DNA of 10,296 nucleotides from Nitrososphaerota archaeon (GTDB taxonomy: Archaea; Thermoproteota; Nitrososphaeria; Nitrososphaerales; JAPUIC01), in contig JAPUIC010000023.1 of NCBI GenBank assembly GCA_027297425.1, positions 1-10,296 on the forward strand. The letters run 5' to 3'. Each line of letters opens with the position of its first letter. The stretch's first letter is position 1. Position numbers and translations under genes: made by a program. The notes under the pieces are model-generated. The model was not told where the DNA came from. It searched no databases and worked only from the letters and a program-made list of their open reading frames with translations. Below, piece by piece: positions 1 through 6,011 of this stretch.

Positions 1-1
1 G

Positions 2-100
2 GTTGTGCCTCTTCAGCTCATTGCCTATTACGCCGCAGTGAAGATGGGGCAGGATCCAGATTACCCACGTAACCTAGCGAAAAGCGTAACAGTAAACTAG
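2..100 (+). CDS. glmS: Glutamine-fructose-6-phosphate aminotransferase, C-terminal end (partial)
   Basis: The first 32 codons of the window, read from base 2, begin with VVPLQLIAYYAA and end with PRNLAKSVTVN before a TAG stop. This is the very conserved C-terminus of GlmS, which makes glucosamine-6-phosphate from fructose-6-phosphate and glutamine. In the family this tail closes the second sugar-isomerase (SIS) domain and contributes to the active site. The rest of the gene lies upstream of the window, so nothing can be said about its start or promoter. The following gene begins 121 bases later and has its own TATA-like box, so it is probably not simply read through from glmS. Confidence 0.9.
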   Translation, partial: VVPLQLIAYYAAVKMGQDPDYPRNLAKSVTVN

Positions 101-105
101 GGTTC

Positions 106-115
106 AAAAGGAGGT
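106..115 (+). promoter_or_regulatory. Strong Shine-Dalgarno-like sequence without a properly placed start codon
   Basis: AAAAGGAGGT lies six bases after the glmS stop and is a full match to the archaeal anti-Shine-Dalgarno core. No ATG, GTG or TTG lies within the usual 4-12 bases downstream. The first ATG (132) is 16 bases away and opens a reading frame of only 15 codons, ending with TAA at 177-179. It may be a relic of a lost gene, a leader-peptide site or chance. What is seen is only the motif and the short frame. Confidence 0.35.
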
Positions 116-180
116 AATTAGATTTTATAATATGAACAGTCAACCTGCCATTCGAGAATTATCTAAATCGGGATGGTAAT

Positions 181-190
181 GTTTATTTTA
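181..190 (+). promoter_or_regulatory. TATA-like box for the rpsO-DHH-pcc1 cluster
   Basis: GTTTATTTTA is centred about 36 bases upstream of the uS15 ATG. Archaeal transcription starts about 25 bases downstream of the TATA centre, so the mRNA would have a leader of about 10 bases. A second AT-rich candidate, TTTATAAT, lies at 124-131 and would give a longer leader. No strong Shine-Dalgarno precedes the ATG; the nearest purine stretch is GGAAG at 209-213. The choice between the two boxes is inference. Confidence 0.45.
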
Positions 191-221
191 AGACCAGAAT
201 GTGTTGCTGGAAGTGTAGCCA

Positions 222-671
222 ATGGCTCGATTGCATTCACATAGAAAGGGCAGGTCTCAGTCCATGAGACCAGCAGTAAAGAAAAGTCCCAGCTGGGTAA
301 CGTATAGTAGCGACGAAGTAGTTAGTATTGTGGTCAAGCTCGGCAAAGAGGGTCTTACACCGAGTCAAATAGGTCTCAGGCTTCGTGATGAGCACAATAT
401 TCCGTTAATTAAAACCACTATAGGAAAATCAGTCTTATCGATCCTGCAAGAAAATCAACTGGCGACATCCTTACCTGAGGATTTAGACGTTCTAACCAAA
501 AAGGCAGTGCGACTGAGAGAACATCTAGAGAAGTATAGGTCTGATCACAGGAATGTTAGGTCTCTAGAACTCCTAGAGTCGAAGATCCATCGTTTGGCTA
601 AACATTATAAGAAAAATGGGAAGCTGGATATGAGTTGGAAATATTCTACAACGGTAGCTCAATTGGCCTGA
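222..671 (+). CDS. rpsO: 30S ribosomal protein uS15, archaeal/eukaryotic type
   Basis: The 149-residue product binds 16S rRNA in the small subunit platform. It begins MARLHSHRKGRS, the N-terminal signature of archaeal uS15 and eukaryotic S13, and continues with a segment around residues 45-60 (GLTPSQIGLRLRDEH) typical of the archaeal-specific extension. The bacterial-like S15 core fills the C-terminal half, with NVRSLELLESKIHRL at about residues 111-125 and the final WKYSTTVAQL. Full length for the archaeal family (about 150 residues). It starts a three-gene + strand cluster with a DHH phosphoesterase and pcc1. The order uS15, DHH, Pcc1 is, as far as I recall, recurrent in Thaumarchaeota and Crenarchaeota. 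The ATG is the first in-frame start and gives the conserved N-terminus. Confidence 0.97.
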   Translation: MARLHSHRKGRSQSMRPAVKKSPSWVTYSSDEVVSIVVKLGKEGLTPSQIGLRLRDEHNIPLIKTTIGKSVLSILQENQLATSLPEDLDVLTKKAVRLREHLEKYRSDHRNVRSLELLESKIHRLAKHYKKNGKLDMSWKYSTTVAQLA

Positions 672-686
672 TAGAGAGCATATAGA

Positions 687-2087
687 ATGGGTACGGACGA
701 GCTTCGAAGCAGGACAGACGAAGCAGCATCCATGCTACTAGAATTGGCCAAAGAAAGATCCAATATCCTCCTTTATAGTCACAATGATGCTGATGGGATT
801 GCATCGGCGAGCATTCTTGCAAAATCGATAGAAAGATCTGGTGGTAACTTCACAATACGTGTCGCTCCTGGAATATTGCACCAGCGGCTAGATAATGTGG
901 GGGACTATGACCTAGTGGTCTTTTGTGGTCTTGGTATAGGGATAGTAAGCGCTATAGGATCTTCCATCCATAAATGGACTGCGATCGACCATCACAAATC
1001 CAATAAGCAAGATCATCACGATAACGTGATAAATTCCTGGAGTTTTGGTGTTGATGGGAGTCACGATGTATGCACGTCTAGCATGGCCTTCCTTATCGCT
1101 AGAGGAATGGAATCGTCGAACCGAGATCTTGCGTGGATAGCCGTAGTCGGTGCATTGGCGGATAGACAGGATGAGAGTAAAGGCAGGATTCTCACAGGAA
1201 TCAATAAACTCGTGCTAGATGATGCTATAGAAGCAGGATCAGTCTCTGTCTCGAAGGATCTCATAATGTATGGCAGAGAAACTCAGCCAATTCATAAAGC
1301 TATAGGAACAACCTTCTCACCATACATCCCCGGACTGACTGGGAACTTTGATGCATGTACTGGATTAGTTACTACGGCCGGAATTAATCAGAAAGATAAT
1401 GGTAGATGGAGAACTTTAATGGATCTCTCTGAAAAGGAAAAAGAGACACTACTAAACGCAGTCAAACCCTATCTTTCAAGAGCATCTACATCAGAGGGTT
1501 TGGTTGATGAATTGTTTGGGGAGGTATACTCGTTGGTTAAGGAGTATCAATATTCATCATTTACGGACGCTAGGGAGTTTGGAACATTACTGAATGCGTG
1601 TGGAAGAACCGGAAGGCAGGGCCTTGGTATCGCATTATGTATTGGCGATCGCTCAGCGACAGCCTCAGAAGGAGTGGAGGCGCTTTCGCAGTACCAGTCG
1701 GCTCTTGGTAAATATATCCAAGTTATCTTAACAGAACACGGTAGAATTTTAGAGAGGCAAAATGTAGGGATAATCGTCGGCGACGGTCTCGTCGATGAAA
1801 ATATGATAGGGCCATTGGCCACCATCTTGTCTGAAGTGGAAAGATTCACAAAAAAAATCCTGATAGTCAGAACATCTACAGATGAGTCACATATGAAATG
1901 CTCGGTTAGAAAGGGCAAAGGACCTACTGCGGATGTAGAACTAGGTCCTTTAGTCGAGAGTGTAGTCGAACAGACAGGAGGGAGTGGCGGTGGTCATCCT
2001 GCAGCAGCCAGTGCGCGCATTCCTATCTCCAGAGCTGAAGAATTTCTCAGTAAGGTTGTTTCGAAAATTAATGGAGACCCGAATTAG
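687..2087 (+). CDS. DHH-family phosphoesterase, archaeal RecJ/GAN-like
   Basis: The 466-residue protein belongs to the archaeal RecJ-like group that includes GAN, the GINS-associated nuclease and Cdc45-related protein of the replisome. The N-terminal DHH domain shows HNDADG (residues 32-37), the DHH triad (101-103) and an ADRQD motif with Asp159. The C-terminal DHHA1 domain ends with GGGHPAAA (434-441), the nucleic-acid-binding signature. Oddly, motif II, which usually reads like FTDLG with a metal-binding Asp, reads FCGLG here (Gly81, codon 927-929), so activity may be reduced or absent. It starts 15 bases after rpsO, and its end overlaps pcc1 by 17 bases, so the three genes are probably co-transcribed. 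Likely roles are single-strand 5'-3' exonuclease or a structural replisome part; which one cannot be decided from sequence. Confidence 0.88.
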   Translation: MGTDELRSRTDEAASMLLELAKERSNILLYSHNDADGIASASILAKSIERSGGNFTIRVAPGILHQRLDNVGDYDLVVFCGLGIGIVSAIGSSIHKWTAIDHHKSNKQDHHDNVINSWSFGVDGSHDVCTSSMAFLIARGMESSNRDLAWIAVVGALADRQDESKGRILTGINKLVLDDAIEAGSVSVSKDLIMYGRETQPIHKAIGTTFSPYIPGLTGNFDACTGLVTTAGINQKDNGRWRTLMDLSEKEKETLLNAVKPYLSRASTSEGLVDELFGEVYSLVKEYQYSSFTDAREFGTLLNACGRTGRQGLGIALCIGDRSATASEGVEALSQYQSALGKYIQVILTEHGRILERQNVGIIVGDGLVDENMIGPLATILSEVERFTKKILIVRTSTDESHMKCSVRKGKGPTADVELGPLVESVVEQTGGSGGGHPAAASARIPISRAEEFLSKVVSKINGDPN

Positions 2088-2316
2088 CCTAAAGATCGAC
2101 CTTGAAGACAAGACCTTAGCGAAAGCAGTCGAAGAGGCACTCAAGCCGGATAACTTTGATCTCCCCAACAGCATGGAGATACGGATGACGCGAAGGGGTC
2201 GCAGCATTACGATCCAAGTTAAGGTGCTCGATAATCTACCTAGCTTGACGGGAACAATACAAGAAATCATTCAACACTGTGAGGTCTCTTTAAGAAGCAT
2301 ATCTCAAACATTATGA
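2071..2316 (+). CDS. pcc1: KEOPS complex subunit Pcc1
   Basis: The 81-residue protein starts METRISLKIDLEDK and resembles archaeal Pcc1, the small dimerising subunit of KEOPS. That complex, with Kae1, Bud32 and Cgi121, adds the threonylcarbamoyl group to A37 of ANN-decoding tRNAs. Features are an N-terminal beta strand, an EEALKPDN segment, and a second beta hairpin (RRGRSITIQVKV) before a C-terminal helix, as in the family, which is about 80-90 residues long. A longer reading frame opens at 1984 but would overlap the DHH gene by more than 100 bases and add nothing family-like. The ATG at 2071 is chosen because it gives the family N-terminus. The 17-base overlap with the upstream gene suggests translational coupling. 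It converges with fen1, with nine bases between the stops. Confidence 0.85.
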   Translation: METRISLKIDLEDKTLAKAVEEALKPDNFDLPNSMEIRMTRRGRSITIQVKVLDNLPSLTGTIQEIIQHCEVSLRSISQTL

Positions 2317-2325
2317 TCTATTTGC

Positions 2326-3354
2326 TCAAGGGCTCTCTTCAAACCATTTTTCCAGATTTTCCGACCTATTTGCAGTCTGGATTCTCAACTTGTGCATCGC
2401 AGAATCGAGCCGATCTTGCGAAAAGTCCCTTTCCTTGGATAAGAATTCAGAGATCAATTTCTCCCTAAATGGGCCTTGTGTCGGAGTGTCGACATCGCTG
2501 ACATCTGGCCTTAAAAATATCTCCCGTATTGCCTCTAAATTTATCATTTCGTTCTGAAGTCCTGGAATTGATTCTATACTTCCGTGCTGTTTGATCATCT
2601 TTAATGCCGTGCTGGGCCCTATTCCTTTGAAGCCATCTGGATTGAAATCTGTGCCCAAGAGGATCCCTAGATCCACGAGCTGCTCTCGCGTCAAGCCAAG
2701 ATTTAGGAGTGTACTATCCAGATCGATCCTCTCTGTATCCACACTAACGTAGATATTCTTGTTTGGTAGTTTCCTTTTTCCTGAGATTGTTAGGTTCCTT
2801 AGGAGCTTAGGTGCACCAAATAATATGGCGTCATGATCCTGAGAGGCAGCCATCGAGGCTTGCCCCTTTGAAGCCATGTAAGCGGCTTGAGCCTCCCCCT
2901 CTGAAGGAGCCTGAACCCATGGGATACCCATCAGATCCAATAGGTGTTTAGAGTCCTGGACCATTTCATGGTTTAGTCTTGAGGTCGACTGGGCAAACTT
3001 CTTTGCTTCAACGATGTTCCCACTTCTAATAGCATTTTCGTAATTATATTGGGCCTTTTCTTTGATCACCTTTCTTTGCGAGATCTCTTTGGCCTTTAGT
3101 TCAGGTGGCTTACCGTCAAAAATGTAGACTAAATTAATTCCCTTTTCCATCAAGTTAACGCTTCGATAGAAGAGTCCACTGAGATGACTAGTAACTCGAC
3201 CCTCCCGATCTTTAAGTGGTTCGCCAGTTGCACCTCGGATAACGGCTAAAAATTGGTAAAGTGCGTTGTAGGCATCAATCGCAATAGTTGTCCCTGAAAG
3301 TTCACCAAGTGATACCTTCGTTTTTAGTACCAGACGGCCGAGATCGACACCCAT
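2326..3354 (-). CDS. fen: Flap endonuclease 1
   Basis: This 342-residue structure-specific nuclease removes 5' flaps during Okazaki-fragment maturation and base-excision repair. Starting at the ATG at 3354, it begins MGVDLG, which gives the family's functional N-terminal Gly2 after Met removal. An in-frame TTG two codons upstream would break that pattern and is rejected. The seven metal-binding acids are all visible: Asp27, Asp80, Glu152, Glu154, Asp173, Asp175 and Asp236. The helix-hairpin-helix GFKGIGPSTAL follows at 241-251. Near the C-terminus SENLEKWF (331-338) fits a PCNA-interacting box, with Ser in place of the usual Gln. The stop lies nine bases from the convergent pcc1 stop. A winged-helix gene lies 55 bases upstream on the same strand and may share its transcript. 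Confidence 0.96.
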   Translation of the reverse strand: MGVDLGRLVLKTKVSLGELSGTTIAIDAYNALYQFLAVIRGATGEPLKDREGRVTSHLSGLFYRSVNLMEKGINLVYIFDGKPPELKAKEISQRKVIKEKAQYNYENAIRSGNIVEAKKFAQSTSRLNHEMVQDSKHLLDLMGIPWVQAPSEGEAQAAYMASKGQASMAASQDHDAILFGAPKLLRNLTISGKRKLPNKNIYVSVDTERIDLDSTLLNLGLTREQLVDLGILLGTDFNPDGFKGIGPSTALKMIKQHGSIESIPGLQNEMINLEAIREIFLRPDVSDVDTPTQGPFREKLISEFLSKERDFSQDRLDSAMHKLRIQTANRSENLEKWFEESP

Positions 3355-3409
3355 CTTCAAATTCTATTCCTGGATAGGACAGGGGATCAACCGGAGTGCA
3401 GGTTCATAA

Positions 3410-3634
3410 CTAGCGTTCTTCTTTTGGCTGGACTAACTCTATTCTTCGCTTGTTCTTCCCCATCCATGTGACTTGCACTAAACCCATTATTTCAAGATTC
3501 AATAGGCCCTTGTTAAGATCCCGCATGGTTAGGTCCGCACCATCCTTATTGATTTCTCCAAGTAACTCGACATCAGTGAAGTTCTGTTTCTCTTTAACCT
3601 TCTCATGGATTAGGTTTAGAATAGGATATTTCAA
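3410..3634 (-). CDS. Small winged-helix protein, function unknown
   Basis: The 74-residue product looks like one winged helix-turn-helix domain. Helix 1 covers about residues 5-16, helix 2 about 19-29, a recognition helix about 35-48 (MRDLNKGLLNLEIMG), and a beta wing about 51-68 (LVQVTWMGKNKRRIELV). It is charged and soluble and has no further domain. The start is TTG at 3634, supported by AGAGG at 3643-3647 with an 8-base spacer and by a TGA stop shortly upstream in the same frame. A TATA-like box lies about 46 bases upstream. It may be a small DNA-binding regulator or a chromatin or replication accessory protein. It sits directly upstream of fen1, but no target site can be named. Confidence 0.72.
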   Translation of the reverse strand: MKYPILNLIHEKVKEKQNFTDVELLGEINKDGADLTMRDLNKGLLNLEIMGLVQVTWMGKNKRRIELVQPKEER

Positions 3635-3675
3635 GAAAATTGCCTCTGGTGATCAAATGCCTCTAATGCAGATAA

Positions 3676-3684
3676 GGATAAAAA
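3676..3684 (-). promoter_or_regulatory. TATA-like box for the winged-helix gene (and possibly fen1)
   Basis: On the - strand the sequence reads TTTTTATCC, centred about 46 bases upstream of the TTG start at 3634. The predicted start near 3654 would leave a leader of about 20 bases containing AGAGG. The surrounding 188-base gap (3635-3822) holds otherwise only a T-run after the aEF1-beta stop and a weak 5-bp inverted repeat near 3720-3736. Confidence 0.45.
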
Positions 3685-3805
3685 TCTTCCTAGCGTCTAG
3701 AATGCACATCAGATAGCCTAGGCGTAGACCGCGCCTTCCTTGTTCTTTTGAGAGCCCTAAATTTTTCTTGTTATGGAGTATCACCCGTTCAATAGGGTCC
3801 AGCGT

Positions 3806-3817
3806 TTTCTAAAAAAG
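3806..3817 (-). terminator. Oligo-T transcription stop after aEF1-beta
   Basis: Six consecutive T residues on the - strand (A run at 3811-3816) lie six bases beyond the aEF1-beta stop codon. T-rich stretches without a hairpin are the usual archaeal intrinsic terminators. No stable stem precedes it. The position after a translation operon supports the call; strength is unknown. Confidence 0.45.
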
Positions 3818-3822
3818 ACTTC

Positions 3823-4104
3823 TCATTTTAGAGTGGTCGAGGCTCTACTTACCCCTATGGGCTTAATTCCACCGACAAGATCTGAAGCTTTGATTAGCTC
3901 TTCTAGCTCATCCGTTACCCCTGATTTCTCTTCCGCAAGAATATCCAAGATCAAAGCAGTTATACCAAATGCAATTGGTTCCTCTGTTATCTTAATGATC
4001 TTGCCTTTCTCAGATATTTGATGGCCGATAGAGTCAGAGAGCGCACTGGATGATGTCTCAGCCCCCTTCGGGAATACCTTTATTCGGTATAAGAGAGAGC
4101 TCAA
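3823..4104 (-). CDS. ef1b: Translation elongation factor 1-beta (aEF1B)
   Basis: This 93-residue guanine-nucleotide exchange factor recharges aEF1A with GTP after aminoacyl-tRNA delivery. It has the compact ferredoxin-like fold expected: the first strand LYRIKVFPKG, the central ITEEPIAFGITALILDIL (about residues 40-57), then EELIKASDLVGGIKPIGVSR to the end. Length equals the archaeal family (about 90). The start codon is TTG at 4104, preceded at five bases by GAGGTG (4110-4115), a good Shine-Dalgarno, and it yields the family N-terminus. It begins 12 bases after the stop of a zinc-ribbon protein gene, a pairing that recurs in archaea, and is followed by an oligo-T stop. Confidence 0.93.
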   Translation of the reverse strand: MSSLLYRIKVFPKGAETSSSALSDSIGHQISEKGKIIKITEEPIAFGITALILDILAEEKSGVTDELEELIKASDLVGGIKPIGVSRASTTLK

Positions 4105-4116
4105 TTGCGCACCTCG

Positions 4117-4299
4117 TCACGGACCCGAGAAACCACAGTTAATACAGCTATAGGTTCGAGCGAAATTTCTACATCTTTCGCATCTCCAGATTAGTACCTT
4201 CAAGCAGTTCGGGCAATTTAGCTTAACAGCCCTCTCACCAGGGATAACAGGTCTATTACACGAAGTGCAAACGGGTAGGTCTATTTGTTTCGAAGACAT
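4117..4299 (-). CDS. Small zinc-ribbon protein with four CxxC knuckles, probable RNA/ribosome-associated
   Basis: The 60-residue product has four CxxC pairs, at residues 11/14, 29/32, 40/43 and 52/55, enough to hold two zinc ions. It matches the archaeal family annotated as zinc-ribbon RNA-binding protein (COG2888/DUF1610-like). That family is often encoded next to aEF1-beta, as here, which points to a translation-linked role; direct biochemical function is not established by the sequence. The ATG at 4299 is preceded by a TATA box centred 26 bases upstream, so the mRNA is probably leaderless. It is the first gene of a two-gene operon with aEF1-beta, 12 bases apart. Confidence 0.85.
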   Translation of the reverse strand: MSSKQIDLPVCTSCNRPVIPGERAVKLNCPNCLKVLIWRCERCRNFARTYSCINCGFSGP

Positions 4300-4320
4300 A
4301 CGAGCAGCCTTTATGGTAGG

Positions 4321-4330
4321 GATATAAAAA
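4321..4330 (-). promoter_or_regulatory. TATA box of the zinc-ribbon/aEF1-beta operon (leaderless)
   Basis: TTTTTATATC on the - strand is centred about 26 bases upstream of the zinc-ribbon ATG at 4299. Archaeal start sites lie about 25 bases from the TATA centre, so transcription should begin at or next to the A of ATG. The absence of a clear Shine-Dalgarno in front of that ATG agrees with a leaderless mRNA. Confidence 0.65.
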
Positions 4331-4388
4331 ATTGCCCTTTTTCTAGGACCTTAAAAGATAAGTCTGCTAAATAATACATGGGGACGTT

Positions 4389-5543
4389 TTAGGTTAGAGA
4401 TAGCATGGTTTTGATTTCTTTCTTAGCAATTGAGCTTACTAATCTACCCATCCCTTTCATTCCAAGTGCTTTTAGGATAGATTTCGAATGAAAGTCAAAG
4501 TCTCCATCCTCAGAGACAAACTCTTCGATACCGCTCCCTTTGAGGCTCATGAATATATTATCGATCTGGTTATCAGTGAGAAGCCGAATTATTCTCCTAG
4601 CGTTTTTCAGGAAGACAAATTCACTGCCAAATCTGGCCATCCAGTCCTTTTCATATAGGCTCAATATAGCAGGATTATCTCCAATTAATGACTCGGCAAT
4701 TTTCTGTCCAGCTATCATCCCTCCGATGCCTCCAGTGTAAATACCACCTGCAGTCGTTGGTTTCGTCTGTCCTGCTGCATCGCCTACGGCAACGACTCTA
4801 TCTTTTATGAAGGGAGTTATTGGGCCAGATACAACCACTGTAGACGCGATCTTTTTTGAAATGGAAGAGCGTCGTGTGGAGAGAAATTTATCTACTACTT
4901 TGAATCCATTGATGCCTATCCCCGCAGCGCCTATTCTTGCTGAACCATTCCCCATTGGGATTACCCAGGTGAAGAACCCTGGAGTTTCTTTTTGGTTTAG
5001 GTACACCTCCACAGTGTCGTCATCAATCCAAGGTCCCTCTACTTCATACTGAGCTGCAGGAAGAACCCCATTAGAATCTCGTTCGGCTAGAGATGTACGT
5101 CCTCTTGCGTCTACGAGAAAATCACAATTAAAGGTCTTAGTTCTACTCCCCACCTTAATGAAGTCAGGATGACGTTCGAGTTTAACGACTCTTTCTAAGG
5201 GAATTACAGAAGCTCCTGCTTTGCTTGCCTGTGAACAAATTTGTTTATCGAGTGCCCGCCTATCAAGAACAGAAATGTTATGTCTTCCAACATCTAACTC
5301 TAGACTAGCTCCCGACGGAGAATAGATTATCGCTTTCTTTACCTTATTTATGACTACCTTAGCAACATCTACTAGACCAAATTCAGAAATTCTCGAACTA
5401 ACTAGGCCGCCGCATTTCTCAGGTGTCCCAATTTCCTCATCCTCCTCCAGAACGGTTACGTCGATTCCATTCGAAGCAAGTTCACGAGCTGCCAAAAGGC
5501 CTGAGACACTGCCTCCAGCTACTACTACGGAAGACGGAGTCAT
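4389..5543 (-). CDS. Geranylgeranyl reductase family FAD-dependent oxidoreductase
   Basis: The 384-residue flavoprotein belongs to the family that saturates geranylgeranyl chains of archaeal ether lipids (digeranylgeranylglycerophospholipid reductase). A Rossmann dinucleotide-binding start, VVVAGGSVSGLLAARELA (about residues 6-23), is followed by an acidic LEEDEEIG at the ribose-binding position. PEKCGGLVS (41-49) is the family's cysteine-containing motif. VVAVGDAAGQTKPTTAGGI (250-268) binds the FAD phosphate. The C-terminal part lacks obvious membrane segments. The start ATG at 5543 leaves 55 bases to the divergent pth2 start. Related flavoproteins reduce other isoprenoids, including quinone or carotenoid chains, so the lipid substrate is inferred from family membership and the archaeal setting. 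Confidence 0.85.
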   Translation of the reverse strand: MTPSSVVVAGGSVSGLLAARELASNGIDVTVLEEDEEIGTPEKCGGLVSSRISEFGLVDVAKVVINKVKKAIIYSPSGASLELDVGRHNISVLDRRALDKQICSQASKAGASVIPLERVVKLERHPDFIKVGSRTKTFNCDFLVDARGRTSLAERDSNGVLPAAQYEVEGPWIDDDTVEVYLNQKETPGFFTWVIPMGNGSARIGAAGIGINGFKVVDKFLSTRRSSISKKIASTVVVSGPITPFIKDRVVAVGDAAGQTKPTTAGGIYTGGIGGMIAGQKIAESLIGDNPAILSLYEKDWMARFGSEFVFLKNARRIIRLLTDNQIDNIFMSLKGSGIEEFVSEDGDFDFHSKSILKALGMKGMGRLVSSIAKKEIKTMLSLT

Positions 5544-5598
5544 AGAAATAAGTTATTATCCACCCGGGAGGCTATGAAAGCCACAAGGCGTAACTAGA

Positions 5599-5964
5599 TT
5601 GGTACGTAACGTAGAATTTGAATATAAGATGGCGATAATCTTGCGAAAAGATATCGGTATGGGTGTTGGGAAACTCGTTAGCCAGGCATGCCATGCATGT
5701 ATTGAAGTGTCTAACAGGAGTCGGGCAAGTCCGATCTGGCGCGATTGGCTGCGAGACGGGGGGAAAAAGGTAGTCCTGCGCGTCCAATCGTTAGAGGATC
5801 TTCTTGACCTAGAAGATGATGCAAAGAGACAAAATCTTCCTTTTGCTATGATCGTTGACAGAGGGTTAACACAGATACCTCCGAATACACCCACAGCGAT
5901 AGCTATAGGACCAGCTGAAGGAGAGAAGATCGATAAGGTTACAGGTCACCTGAAACTTCTGTAG
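5599..5964 (+). CDS. pth2: Peptidyl-tRNA hydrolase, archaeal/eukaryotic type (Pth2)
   Basis: Pth2 cleaves peptidyl-tRNAs that drop off the ribosome and recycles the tRNA. The 121-residue product shows the family landmarks: YKMAIILRKDIGMGVGKLVSQACHA (about residues 9-33), a central helix pair, FAMIVDRGLTQIPPNTPTAIAIGP (about 82-105), and a short final strand. The start is uncertain. TTG at 5599 includes FEYK, which is part of the conserved first strand, and has AAGG at 5585-5588. The first ATG, at 5629, would cut that strand. TTG is preferred. The gene is divergent from the lipid reductase and convergent with the thermosome gene, 47 bases apart. The family is usually about 115-120 residues. 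Confidence 0.92.
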   Translation: MVRNVEFEYKMAIILRKDIGMGVGKLVSQACHACIEVSNRSRASPIWRDWLRDGGKKVVLRVQSLEDLLDLEDDAKRQNLPFAMIVDRGLTQIPPNTPTAIAIGPAEGEKIDKVTGHLKLL

Positions 5965-6011
5965 CTCGATAAGCAGTCCTTTACGATACCAGTTACATAG
6001 AAGTTAAGATA

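Noticed and set aside
1061..1264. Antisense frames inside the DHH, thermosome, lipid reductase and pth2 genes
   Set aside because: They have no family resemblance, ribosome sites or promoters and lie opposite well-supported genes; they are by-products of the coding strand.
1984..2070. N-terminal extension of pcc1 from an upstream in-frame ATG
   Set aside because: It lies wholly inside the 3' end of the DHH gene and adds 29 residues unlike any Pcc1; the ATG at 2071 gives the family N-terminus and length.
3720..3736. AGGCG/CGCCT inverted repeat followed by a T-rich stretch on the + strand, like a terminator
   Set aside because: No + strand gene precedes it, the stem is only five pairs, and the - strand side has no T-run.
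3773..4021. A + strand frame overlapping aEF1-beta
   Set aside because: It is antisense to a clearly conserved gene, is low-complexity (Ser-rich) and has no supporting signals.
5544..5598. Palindromic ATAAGTTAT and CCCGGG in the divergent gap between the lipid reductase and pth2, as shared operator or TATA
   Set aside because: Both are short and not clearly placed relative to either start; neither a TATA box nor an operator can be assigned with confidence.
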